Source of the DNA: CAYGWP01 sp964353455
GTDB taxonomy: Bacteria; Planctomycetota; Phycisphaerae; FEN-1346
Reading direction: 5' to 3'
DNA: 32,285 bases
Assembly: GCA_964353455.1 (NCBI GenBank)
Contig: CAYGWP010000424.1
Coordinates: 1-32,285, forward strand
The translations under genes and the position numbers were made by a program. Below are positions 22,747 to 30,176 of the stretch, one piece after another; position 1 is the stretch's first letter, and every line of letters begins with the position of its first letter. The notes under the pieces are model-generated. The model was given only the letters and a program-made list of their open reading frames with translations, searched no databases and had not been told where the DNA came from.

Positions 22747-24365
22747 TTCGTCGGCTTCTCCTCGCCGAAGACCTGTGCGCTGAAGCGGTAGAGTTCGGCC
22801 TGCGGGTTCCGCCACGCGTCGAGGGGCAGGCCGGCCTTCCGGCAGATGCCTTGGAGGAACTGCTCCAGGTTCCAGCCCTGTTCGCCGGGCACCTGCGGAA
22901 GGAGCAGGCCGCGGTTGCGGCCTAGTGCAATCATCAGGCCGTCGCGGCCGACCTGCACCTTCATCGGGTCGCTGATGCGGCGCATGGGTGTAAGGACCGA
23001 GATTTCAACCGAGAGCGCCGGCGCCTCCTGCTCGGTGATCGGGTTGGCCGTGAACCGCGGGTCGCGGCAGGCGTGGCAGGCGTTGTCGATGATGCTCTGA
23101 AACAACGGCCCGACGGCGATGATGTGGCCTATGCATCCGCGCAGGTCGCCGCGGTTCTTCAGTGTCACGAAGGCGGCGCCGGGCGACCTGAGGGCCGGCG
23201 TCAGGTCGTACTTCGCGGCGTCCGGCGTCAGCGGCTGGCCGGTCTTCAGGAAGTTGACGACGGTGTCGCGTGCGAGGCGCAGGAGCGTGGCCTGCTCGGC
23301 GGCGGCGAGGCCCTCGCCCGCCCGCCAGAAGCCGACGGCGGCGTACGTGACGGAGTTCGTCCAGTCGCCCGTGATCTGCCCGCTCGTGTCGAAGGCCAGG
23401 CGCGTGCCGCGGATGTCGCCCCACGGTTCAAAAATTTTCAGCAAGAGGCCGATCCCCGCCTGCCCGCAGACCGTGTCGCGCGTCTGCTGCAAGTAGGCGT
23501 CCCAGCCGGGAACATCCACCTCGAGGATTTCCTGGACGGCCATGTCGTTGAGTGCCGCCAGGCGCTCCGGCACGCTCTCGCGGAACGGCACGTATCCGTA
23601 GTTCGGGCCGTAGTGGGTGAAGTCGCTGCTTACAACCACGAGGGTCGAGTCGTCCAGGAGCGGCCGGACGGCGTCGGCCAGCGCGGTGCGTTCATCCGGC
23701 GTGACCTGGCTGATGAGAACCTCGACCATCTTGAACGGGCCGAGCACCCGCTGGAGAAACGGCAACTGGTTCTCGACCGAGTGCTCGCGCAGGTGGGCCG
23801 CAGGCTGCTCCGTCGCCACGGGGCACTTCAGAAGCGCATCCCGCGCCTCGACGTCCACCGGAATGCGGCCGAGCGGCGTGTCATAGGCATCGACCCGGAG
23901 GACCGTGGCCCCGCGTACCGCCGCCTGGTGACTCGGCCCGAACAGAATCACCCGCTTATAAGTCCGGCCTTTGAGCGTTGCATACGCCTTCCCTGCGGCC
24001 GCGCCGGAGAACTGATACCCGGCGTGCGGAACAATTACGGCGACGGGCTGCCTGGCAACCGTTGGCGCGGGGCCGGAGAGGCACGTATCGACCAGTCGTC
24101 CGAGTTGGTCGGGATCAGCCGGGAACCATCGGCCCGCCCCGGCGCAGGGATGCACCTGTGCGCCGGGTGCCGGAGCGGCGGCAGGCTGGGCCGTCGCGGT
24201 CGCCGGGGCTGTCGGCGTGACGAGTGGCGGCGCCGAAGCGGCCGGCGCGGCCGATGCGGGCTGGGCTTGGGACTCGGCTTGCCGGCACGCGCCGACCGTG
24301 AGAATAAGTGTGGCGGACAGCAGCCAGGGGGAGATTCGGCCAAAGCACCGGTGGGGAATCGGCAT
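22743..24365 (-). CDS. AmmeMemoRadiSam lipoprotein: MEMO1-like plus AMMECR1-like fusion
   Basis: A 540-residue protein joining two domains. A signal with lipobox VGAC (C27) is followed by an Ala/Pro linker. The MEMO1/AmrB domain (about 75-350) keeps the metal-site residues: H114 in VPHAGYQFSG, H146 in GPSHQ, H195 in EHSVENQ, D248/H251 in SSDFTHYG and C300 in VCGQAG. The AMMECR1/AmrA domain (about 365-540) has DLRGCIGHI and the family's DPRF and SVEISVLTP strands. The ATG at 24365 has AGGAGG 6 bases upstream. It is the first gene of the operon; as a lipoprotein it would act outside the cytoplasm. The function of the MEMO/AMMECR1 pair in bacteria is not settled. Confidence 0.92.
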   Translation of the reverse strand: MPIPHRCFGRISPWLLSATLILTVGACRQAESQAQPASAAPAASAPPLVTPTAPATATAQPAAAPAPGAQVHPCAGAGRWFPADPDQLGRLVDTCLSGPAPTVARQPVAVIVPHAGYQFSGAAAGKAYATLKGRTYKRVILFGPSHQAAVRGATVLRVDAYDTPLGRIPVDVEARDALLKCPVATEQPAAHLREHSVENQLPFLQRVLGPFKMVEVLISQVTPDERTALADAVRPLLDDSTLVVVSSDFTHYGPNYGYVPFRESVPERLAALNDMAVQEILEVDVPGWDAYLQQTRDTVCGQAGIGLLLKIFEPWGDIRGTRLAFDTSGQITGDWTNSVTYAAVGFWRAGEGLAAAEQATLLRLARDTVVNFLKTGQPLTPDAAKYDLTPALRSPGAAFVTLKNRGDLRGCIGHIIAVGPLFQSIIDNACHACRDPRFTANPITEQEAPALSVEISVLTPMRRISDPMKVQVGRDGLMIALGRNRGLLLPQVPGEQGWNLEQFLQGICRKAGLPLDAWRNPQAELYRFSAQVFGEEKPTK

Positions 24366-24420
24366 GAGTGGCCTCCTGCCATGGGCAGCGCGCAAGAGAG
24401 CGCCGCTGATTCACAATGAG

Positions 24421-24449
24421 ATTATAGGACTGCCGATGCGTCAAGGCAA
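24421..24449 (-). promoter_or_regulatory. Sigma70-like promoter candidate for the AmmeMemoRadiSam operon
   Basis: On the minus strand TTGCCT (24449-24444) and a consensus TATAAT (24426-24421) are 17 bases apart. The predicted start leaves a leader of about 50 bases before the ATG at 24365, containing the AGGAGG ribosome site. An alternative TTGACG lies only 12 bases from the -10. Confidence 0.55.
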
Positions 24450-24470
24450 CGGCGGCCCAAGGAGAAGTGT

Positions 24471-24496
24471 GGAGTGCGGAGTTCGGAGTGCGGAGT
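24471..24496. repeat. Tandem 12-bp direct repeat
   Basis: GGAGTGCGGAGT occurs twice (24471-24482 and 24485-24496) separated by TC, with a diverged copy just before (GGAGAAGTGT). It lies in the gap between the nitroreductase stop and the AmmeMemoRadiSam promoter. Simple-sequence origin is likely; no function is evident. Confidence 0.7.
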
Positions 24497-24516
24497 AAAA
24501 ACAACAATATTTAGCC

Positions 24517-24532
24517 GCCGCGCTTGCGCGGC
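24517..24532. terminator. GC hairpin downstream of second nitroreductase
   Basis: A perfect 7-bp stem (GCCGCGC / GCGCGGC) with a 2-base loop lies about 50 bases beyond the nitroreductase stop (24585) on the minus strand; AAATATTG follows on that strand. Possible terminator of the kds/lpt run. Confidence 0.4.
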
Positions 24533-24584
24533 GCGTGGGAAGGCACTCAGGCATTTTGTCGTTAGGGACTTTAGACCAAGCGGC

Positions 24585-25079
24585 TCAGAACTTCTCCCAG
24601 TGAAGCACTTCGCGCAAGGGGCGCTTGGCGGGGTTGGGCAGAACGCCGTCCGGCCACCCCATGGCGACAAGGGCCACAAGGCGGACATCGGCCGGCGCAC
24701 CGAGACGCTTGGCGACCTTATCGGCGTAGGGCTTCTTGTCGCCGGCGACCCAGCAGGCCCCGAGGCCCAGTGCGTGGGCCGCAAGGAGGATGTTCTGGGC
24801 GGCGGCCGAACCGTCTTCCAGGTAGTACTTGGTGTCCTTGGCCAGGACGGCGACGCAGACCGGCGCATCGGCGATGAATGGGCCGTAGTCGGTCATGGCG
24901 GCAATATCGCGGCGCGCGGCCTTGTCGGTCACGGCGACGAATTCCCACGGCTGGTCGTTGCGCGCGGTGGCGGCGAGGCGGCCGGCATCGACGACCTTTT
25001 CAATAAGGTCGTGCGTAACCTCGCGGGCGGTGAACCTGCGGCACGAACGGCGAGTTCGGAGGGCTTCGAGGGCGTCCAT
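24585..25079 (-). CDS. Nitroreductase-family flavoprotein (second copy)
   Basis: A 164-residue protein starting MDALEALRTRRSCRRFTARE, with VVDAGRLAATARNDQPWEFV (FMN site), EDGSAAAQNILLAAHALGLG and GWPDG near the end, the compact nitroreductase fold. It is clearly a relative of the copy at 17374-17874 but diverged; the Ser-Gly-Gly of the FMN loop there is Thr-Ala-Arg here. AAAAAGGAG precedes the ATG. It lies about 48 bases after the giant Lpt-like gene on the same strand, occupying the place where lptB might be expected. Substrate unknown. Confidence 0.9.
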   Translation of the reverse strand: MDALEALRTRRSCRRFTAREVTHDLIEKVVDAGRLAATARNDQPWEFVAVTDKAARRDIAAMTDYGPFIADAPVCVAVLAKDTKYYLEDGSAAAQNILLAAHALGLGACWVAGDKKPYADKVAKRLGAPADVRLVALVAMGWPDGVLPNPAKRPLREVLHWEKF

Positions 25080-25127
25080 TGGGTTGCTCCTTTTTCGGCG
25101 CGCTCCTCTGCGAGTCGCGGCTAAACG

Positions 25128-28100
25128 CTATTCCAGCGGCATCTTCTTCGGCGGTGGCGGGGCTTTCGGTTTCGGTGAGATGACCATCATCTGCTGTTCG
25201 ACGACTTCCACGCGGCCGCTTGACGGTTCGTAAGTGATGATGCGTGCGGCGATCTCGCCGAACTCCTGTGTGGCCTCGTTCTCCTGCCAGAGGCGGGCCC
25301 AGTCGTCTGTGCCGCGATAGAGCCGCAGCACTTCCGGCTCGCGCTGATAGATGAGGCGGGCAGCGCTGCCGCGACGGTCATCCACCCAGAGGTGGACGTT
25401 GCCGTCGGCGGCAAACTTCTCGACGGACATGCGTTCCTCGCGTGGGACGGCCGCTGTGGCGGCGGGCGTCTTGGCGGGTTCCGGCGGGGTCTTTTCGATG
25501 AAGACGACCTGGAGGTCATCGCTTCGGACCTTGGTCTCGGTGGCACGTCGGCGGGCCGCAGCGCCCTCGCCCGGCAGGCCGCGGCCGGCATTGATCGCCT
25601 CGATATCGCCCTTGAAGTACGCGCGGTCTGTGCCGCCGTCGTAGGCCATGCTGTCGGTCCAACCGATCTCGGTTCGCGCGTAGCCTTCGGGCGGCGGGCC
25701 GGTCCAGAGTGGTTCTTCGGTGTTCGGCAGGAGGCCGGGCGCGGCGACTTCACCCGTGCGCGGCCGCTCGCGGGCAAGGATCCGCAGCCGGCCGGGACCG
25801 TGCATGTAGGCCTTGCGGCTGTCCTCGAGGTAGGTAAGGTTGTCGCCGACCATCTCCATGACGAACTTGAGGCTGCCGTCCGGGGCGAGTTGCTGGTCAA
25901 CGGCGCGGACTTCCTTTTCAGCGAAGACGCGGACGAGGGCCTTGCGGCCGAAGAACTGGCCGAGTTCGTCGCCTTTGGCTGCCTTGTCCTTGGCGGACGG
26001 GGCCTTCGTGGTTGCGCCGGCCGCGCCAGGAGCGGCTTTATCGGGCGCTTCGGCGAAATAGACCCAGAGGCGCTCGGAGGCGAGGCGGCTGCCGCCGCTC
26101 AAGGCCGTTGCGCCGCCGTCGAACTGGGCGAAGTTCCTCTTGTCCTCGTAGAGCATGCTGTTTTGCCACTTGACGAGCATCGGTTCGGCGCGGGTGCGCG
26201 GCCGGCCGCGGAGGTCGGTCGTGGCGGGCATCTCGAGTTCTCCCGCGCCGCGGACGCTGGCCCGGCCGTCGGCCTGGGCGAACTCGACCCGCGGGCCGAC
26301 GATCCGCGACTGTCCGCGCGACGCCCGCGCCGGGCGGCCTTCCAGCAGCAGCGTTCCGGCCGCAAGGTCGCGCCGGACGTGGTCGCCCTCGGCATTCAAG
26401 TCGTCGCGCTTGATGGAGACGTTGCCGAAGGCTTCGAGAAATCGGGCTTCAACGCCGCCGCCCTTCTGGGCGGGTCCGAAGGCGACCGTGAGGTCCCCTG
26501 CGCGGATATTACCGCTCGGGTCGTTGATCTCGACCGCACCGGAGGCCTTGAGGTGTTTCGGCTGCGTGTCGCCCGCGGCGTCGCGCTCGAAGTCAAGTTT
26601 CAGGTCCTGGCACGTGATGTCGCCGATGGCCATCCTGGAGGAATCCTTGGCCGCCGGCGCGGCGGTCGCCGCGGCGACTTGTTCGGGCGGGGCGTTCTTG
26701 ATGAAGACGTTGCCGTGGCCTTCGAGCCGCTGGACGGCCTGGCCGCGCCCGGCGAGGGTCTCAAAGAAGTCGATGGCGAGCGAATCGCCCTTCAGCATAC
26801 TGTCCCGCTGTTTCAGGACGCTCTCGCCGGTGAAGACGGCGCGGCGGATTTCGCCCATGCCGCTCTGGATGTTCGCCGGCAATCGGTAGAACTCCAGCCT
26901 CATGCCGCGCGTCCACGTCGCGTCCAGGGGGCTGGTGTCCTCGGCGGCGGGGGCGCCCTCGACCGGCGCCGACTTCGCCTTGCTCGTGCCGGTGAGGGAC
27001 GATGCCTGGACGAGTGCGTGGAGTTGTCCCTCGCCCTGGACATCGGCGGTTGACTTGACTCGGTCGAAGTCAAGCCGTCCGCCCGTAAGATGCAGGCGGC
27101 CGGGCTGATCCAGGAGGATCGGCGACCCCTTGCCGATGACGCTGCCGGAGCCGGTCTTGGTGTTGTACTGGACCTCGGCCCCGACGACCTGCGTCTGGCC
27201 GTCCTCAACAACGACGGGCGTGCCGGTAGCAATGACCTGGTTCGTCACGTCGCCGAGTTTCTTGCGCTCGTCGTCGGCGACGGGGGTGATGATGAGCGGC
27301 CCGTCGGCCATGACGATGAGGGGCGGCGGCGCGTTGGGCTGGAGGAACTTTGCGGCGGCGGCTGCGGCGCCTTCCTGGCTGCCCTTCTCGCCCGGTCTGC
27401 CGGCGGGAGGCTCGGCCTCCGCGCCCTTCTGGCCGGCCGCCTTCTCCTTCAGCACGGATTCACCGGGGGACCGGGCGGACTGGTTGTAAAGAATGAGCCG
27501 GTCGCAAGCAAGCCGCTGGTCCTGCTGGCGTGCATCGACGTTGCCGGCCAGGTCTATCCGCCAGAGGTCGCCGCGGTCACTTGCGACCGCGGGGGCCTTG
27601 GCGGGCGCCTGTGCAACCGCGTCGGGGCGGGCCGGACGTGCCGTCGCGGCGGTCGCCGCGGCGACCTTCGGGCCGGGCGCAGCGCCTTCCGCGGACGGTT
27701 CCATCGGACCCAGCAGGCCCATCTTCATCTTGTCGCCGGCGTTCATCACGATGAAAATATCTTCAAGGAATGTCATTGTGTTGATACGGCGGGTCTTGCG
27801 GTCCAGGGCGATCCGCATCTTGCAGGCCGTCAGTTGGATGTCGAGACCTGACATGACGACCGGCCCGTCCGTGGACAGTTCGTACAGGTCTCCGGTGAAC
27901 TGGAGATCGTTGAAACTGACGGTGATGTCGTCGGAGTGGTCGTCCGGCGTTCCACGATCGTGGATGAGGACGACGTGCCCCCACAGCGTGCCCGACTCGA
28001 TGTTCGCGATGTTGGTGATCGCCCCCTTGGTGACCGCGCGGCCCTGGTCTGCCAGGAGCGTAATGACCTCGCCGCCCTTCGTGAAGAACTGGAAGCGCGG

Positions 28101-28397
28101 GTGGTCGATGTCGGCCGACTTGGCGGACTTATGCTCGATGCGGTCAGCCAGGAACCGCATCTCGGTGCGCCCGTCGCGGTCCTTTTGCGCCAGGTTGACG
28201 TTGGTTGAGACCCCGTGCCCGAGGGGCCCGAAGTTCATCTGGGCCTGTTCCTTCGGCATCTCGGGCACGGTGTGGCCCGAGACGGGTTCGCTGATCAGGC
28301 TGGCCTCCCAGTCGCGGTAAACCCAGCGGATGATCATGAAGACAAAGACCGCGGCCAGGAAAGGCAGCACTACAAGCATGATTCGCTTGAAGGTCAC
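25128..28397 (-). CDS. Giant LptC/LptA-like lipopolysaccharide export protein
   Basis: A 1089-residue envelope protein with one N-terminal membrane anchor (MLVVLPFLAAVFVFMIIRWV) and a periplasmic part made of repeated OstA/LptA-like beta units. Residues about 60-230 look like LptC (FLADRIEHKS, GGEVITLLADQGRAV, FNDLQFTGDLYEL). After an Ala-rich linker come several further blocks of the type 'VVGAEVQYNTKTGSGSVIG', 'ITCQDLKLDFER', 'IRAGDLTVAF' and 'GDNLTYLEDSRKAYM'. Its place after kdsD and kdsC mirrors lptC-lptA in E. coli. The start is GTG with GAGGAG a few bases upstream, 10 bases after kdsC. It presumably bridges lipid A or LPS across the periplasm; family usual lengths are about 190 each for LptC and LptA. 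Confidence 0.8.
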   Translation of the reverse strand: MTFKRIMLVVLPFLAAVFVFMIIRWVYRDWEASLISEPVSGHTVPEMPKEQAQMNFGPLGHGVSTNVNLAQKDRDGRTEMRFLADRIEHKSAKSADIDHPRFQFFTKGGEVITLLADQGRAVTKGAITNIANIESGTLWGHVVLIHDRGTPDDHSDDITVSFNDLQFTGDLYELSTDGPVVMSGLDIQLTACKMRIALDRKTRRINTMTFLEDIFIVMNAGDKMKMGLLGPMEPSAEGAAPGPKVAAATAATARPARPDAVAQAPAKAPAVASDRGDLWRIDLAGNVDARQQDQRLACDRLILYNQSARSPGESVLKEKAAGQKGAEAEPPAGRPGEKGSQEGAAAAAAKFLQPNAPPPLIVMADGPLIITPVADDERKKLGDVTNQVIATGTPVVVEDGQTQVVGAEVQYNTKTGSGSVIGKGSPILLDQPGRLHLTGGRLDFDRVKSTADVQGEGQLHALVQASSLTGTSKAKSAPVEGAPAAEDTSPLDATWTRGMRLEFYRLPANIQSGMGEIRRAVFTGESVLKQRDSMLKGDSLAIDFFETLAGRGQAVQRLEGHGNVFIKNAPPEQVAAATAAPAAKDSSRMAIGDITCQDLKLDFERDAAGDTQPKHLKASGAVEINDPSGNIRAGDLTVAFGPAQKGGGVEARFLEAFGNVSIKRDDLNAEGDHVRRDLAAGTLLLEGRPARASRGQSRIVGPRVEFAQADGRASVRGAGELEMPATTDLRGRPRTRAEPMLVKWQNSMLYEDKRNFAQFDGGATALSGGSRLASERLWVYFAEAPDKAAPGAAGATTKAPSAKDKAAKGDELGQFFGRKALVRVFAEKEVRAVDQQLAPDGSLKFVMEMVGDNLTYLEDSRKAYMHGPGRLRILARERPRTGEVAAPGLLPNTEEPLWTGPPPEGYARTEIGWTDSMAYDGGTDRAYFKGDIEAINAGRGLPGEGAAARRRATETKVRSDDLQVVFIEKTPPEPAKTPAATAAVPREERMSVEKFAADGNVHLWVDDRRGSAARLIYQREPEVLRLYRGTDDWARLWQENEATQEFGEIAARIITYEPSSGRVEVVEQQMMVISPKPKAPPPPKKMPLE

Positions 28398-28407
28398 CGA
28401 ATCTCCT

Positions 28408-28950
28408 CTACGGCATGCGCCCGGGCGGAAGGCCCGGAGGCAGGCGGTCCCGGTAGCGCGCCAGACAATCGTCCCAGAGGCCCTGGTACTTGAGGATCAG
28501 TTCGACGGTCTCGCGGACCGCCCCCGCGCCCCCCGGCTGCCGCGTCACGTAGTGGGCGATGCGCTTGACCTCCGGCGCCGCGCCGGCAACCGCAACGGCG
28601 AAACCCACGCGGGCCATCACCGGAAGGTCAACAAGGTCGTCGCCGACGTAGCAGGCCCGCTCGGGCGTGCGCCGGAACCGCTTCAGTATCTTCTCCAGCG
28701 CGGGCCGCTTGTCCTTGGCATCTTGATAGACGGCCTTGATTCCGATGTCGCGTGCCCGCATGCGGATGGTCCGCGACGAGCGCCCGGAAATGATGGCCGC
28801 CTCGTGCCCGACCCGCAGCCAGTACTTCACCGCCTGCCCGTCCGCGACGTGGAATGCCTTGATGTCGGCCCCGCGCGAATCGTAGATGATCCGGCCGTCC
28901 GTCAGGACGCCGTCAACGTCGAGCACAAGCAGGTCGATCTTATCGAGCAT
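28408..28950 (-). CDS. kdsC: 3-deoxy-D-manno-octulosonate 8-phosphate phosphatase
   Basis: KdsC removes the phosphate from Kdo-8-phosphate, providing Kdo for LPS. The 180-residue HAD phosphatase has LLVLDVDGVLTDGRI (nucleophile and general acid Asp), HVADGQAVKYWLRVG, AIISGRSS, KDKRPALEKILKR and YVGDDLVDLPVM, all in order. Two adjacent ATGs (28953 and 28950) are available; the second has better spacing from the weak GAGAG. The frame is open further upstream into kdsD but is not expected to be translated. It follows kdsD by about 50 bases, with a hairpin in the gap. Confidence 0.94.
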   Translation of the reverse strand: MLDKIDLLVLDVDGVLTDGRIIYDSRGADIKAFHVADGQAVKYWLRVGHEAAIISGRSSRTIRMRARDIGIKAVYQDAKDKRPALEKILKRFRRTPERACYVGDDLVDLPVMARVGFAVAVAGAAPEVKRIAHYVTRQPGGAGAVRETVELILKYQGLWDDCLARYRDRLPPGLPPGRMP

Positions 28951-28968
28951 CATTTCTCTCGAAGATTC

Positions 28969-28988
28969 CCCGCCGCTTCCGCGGCGGG
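28969..28988. other. GC hairpin between kdsD and kdsC
   Basis: A perfect 8-bp stem (CCCGCCGC / GCGGCGGG) with a TTCC loop occupies the short gap between kdsD and kdsC. Since transcription probably continues into kdsC and the Lpt-like gene, it is more likely an mRNA-processing or attenuating stem than a full terminator. Confidence 0.5.
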
Positions 28989-28999
28989 CTCGGCGCAAT

Positions 29000-30013
29000 T
29001 CACAAACCCAAGCCGGTCGCCAGGAGGTCCTGCACGTCGATGAGGCCGACGAGATGGCCGCGGCCGTCCACGACCGGCAGTTCCTCAATGAAATAGCGGT
29101 TGATGATCTGGAGGGCGTCGGCCGCGGTATCGCCCGCGCGGACGAACTTCGGCCCCGTGGTCATCACATCGGCGATGGGGCGGTCGAGGGCGTCGGTCCG
29201 GCCGGCCTCAAGCAGGCGCCGCAGGTCCGCATCGGTGAAGATGCCGGTCAGTTTCCCCCGCCCGTCCACCAGGCAGACGGCGCCGCTGCGTCGGCGCATG
29301 CGGCGCAGGCTCGCGAGGGCCTGCCGCAGGGTCAGCCGGTCGGGGGCCATCGGAAGGTCCGCGCCGCGCCGCATCACGGTCTCGACCATGACGAGTTGCC
29401 GGCCGAGGCTGCCGCCGGGATGGTAGAGGGCGAACTCGTCGCGGGTGAACTTGCCGTCGCGCTGCCGCATCTTCAGGACCGTCAGCGCCAGGGCATCGCC
29501 GAGGGCAAGCATGGCTGTGGTCGTAGCGCTGGGCGCCAGGCCCATCGGGCACGCCTCGTCGATCTGGCCCATGTAAAGGAGGACCCTCGCCTTGCGCGCA
29601 AGGGTCGAGTCGCGGCAGCCCGTCATGGCGACCACCGGGACCTTCATCTTCTCCAGTTGTCCCACCAGGCGAGTGACCTCGGCCGTCTCGCCGCCGTACG
29701 AGAGGATGAGGACGATGTCGCCGGGCCGGACGCGGCCCAGGTCGCCGTGAACGGCCTCGGCAGCATGAAGGAACTGGCTGAGCGTTCCCGTGCTGGCCAG
29801 GGTGGCCGAGATTTTCTGGGCAATGATGCCGGCCTTGCCGATACCACTGGTGACCACGTTTCCCTTGCAGCCGTAAAACATCCGGGCCGCGCGGGCGAAA
29901 TCGTCGCCGATCCGCGCAATAAGGCTCCGAAGCGCATCGGCCTCGACCTCCAGCACGTGCCGCGCGTATCCCAAGTCCACGGCAATGCGGGCTTCCGATC
30001 TTCGTTTAGCCAT
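29000..30013 (-). CDS. kdsD: Arabinose 5-phosphate isomerase (KpsF/GutQ family)
   Basis: KdsD converts ribulose 5-phosphate to arabinose 5-phosphate, the first committed precursor of Kdo. The 337-residue protein has an N-terminal SIS domain (SGIGKAGIIAQKISATLAST, FLHAAEAVHGDLG, LSYGGETAEV, ALGDALALTVL, FALYHPGGSLGRQL) and two CBS domains (about 210-337; GIFTDADLRRLLE, ELPVVDGRGHLVGLIDVQDL). Order and length match the family. Immediately downstream lie kdsC and the Lpt-like gene, giving a Kdo-to-LPS-export operon. The ribosome site is weak. Confidence 0.95.
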   Translation of the reverse strand: MAKRRSEARIAVDLGYARHVLEVEADALRSLIARIGDDFARAARMFYGCKGNVVTSGIGKAGIIAQKISATLASTGTLSQFLHAAEAVHGDLGRVRPGDIVLILSYGGETAEVTRLVGQLEKMKVPVVAMTGCRDSTLARKARVLLYMGQIDEACPMGLAPSATTTAMLALGDALALTVLKMRQRDGKFTRDEFALYHPGGSLGRQLVMVETVMRRGADLPMAPDRLTLRQALASLRRMRRRSGAVCLVDGRGKLTGIFTDADLRRLLEAGRTDALDRPIADVMTTGPKFVRAGDTAADALQIINRYFIEELPVVDGRGHLVGLIDVQDLLATGLGL

Positions 30014-30080
30014 ACGGGTCCCCTAGGGATCCTGGGCAACGAGGGAAGTCTAGTGTCATTTGAGCGCTCCTGCAAGCCCC

Positions 30081-30109
30081 TTCACGCGGCCGCAGGACGC
30101 GATTATACT
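30081..30109 (+). promoter_or_regulatory. Promoter candidate for the exported coiled-coil protein
   Basis: TTCACG (30081-30086) and TATACT (30104-30109) are 17 bases apart, with a leader of about 60 bases to the GTG start at 30177. On the opposite strand the overlapping sequence reads TATAAT (30107-30102) and could serve kdsD, though no good -35 is seen there. Confidence 0.45.
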
Positions 30110-30165
30110 TGCTGTGCACATGGTTTGTATCGTATAGAATGGAGAGAACGCAAGTCCTGTACTTA

Positions 30166-30173
30166 AGGAGGTC
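30166..30173 (+). promoter_or_regulatory. Strong ribosome binding site deciding a GTG start
   Basis: AGGAGGTC, preceded by TTA, lies a few bases before GTG 30177. It is the best Shine-Dalgarno match in the window and fixes the start of the exported coiled-coil protein despite the non-ATG codon. Confidence 0.8.
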
Positions 30174-30176
30174 ACC

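Noticed and set aside
23073..24419. A 448-codon plus-strand frame
   Set aside because: It is antisense to the MEMO1-AMMECR1 gene with no motif; the minus-strand gene has metal-site residues and a good ribosome site.
25392..27053. A 553-codon plus-strand frame
   Set aside because: It is antisense to the Lpt-like gene; the composition is that of a reverse-frame artefact.
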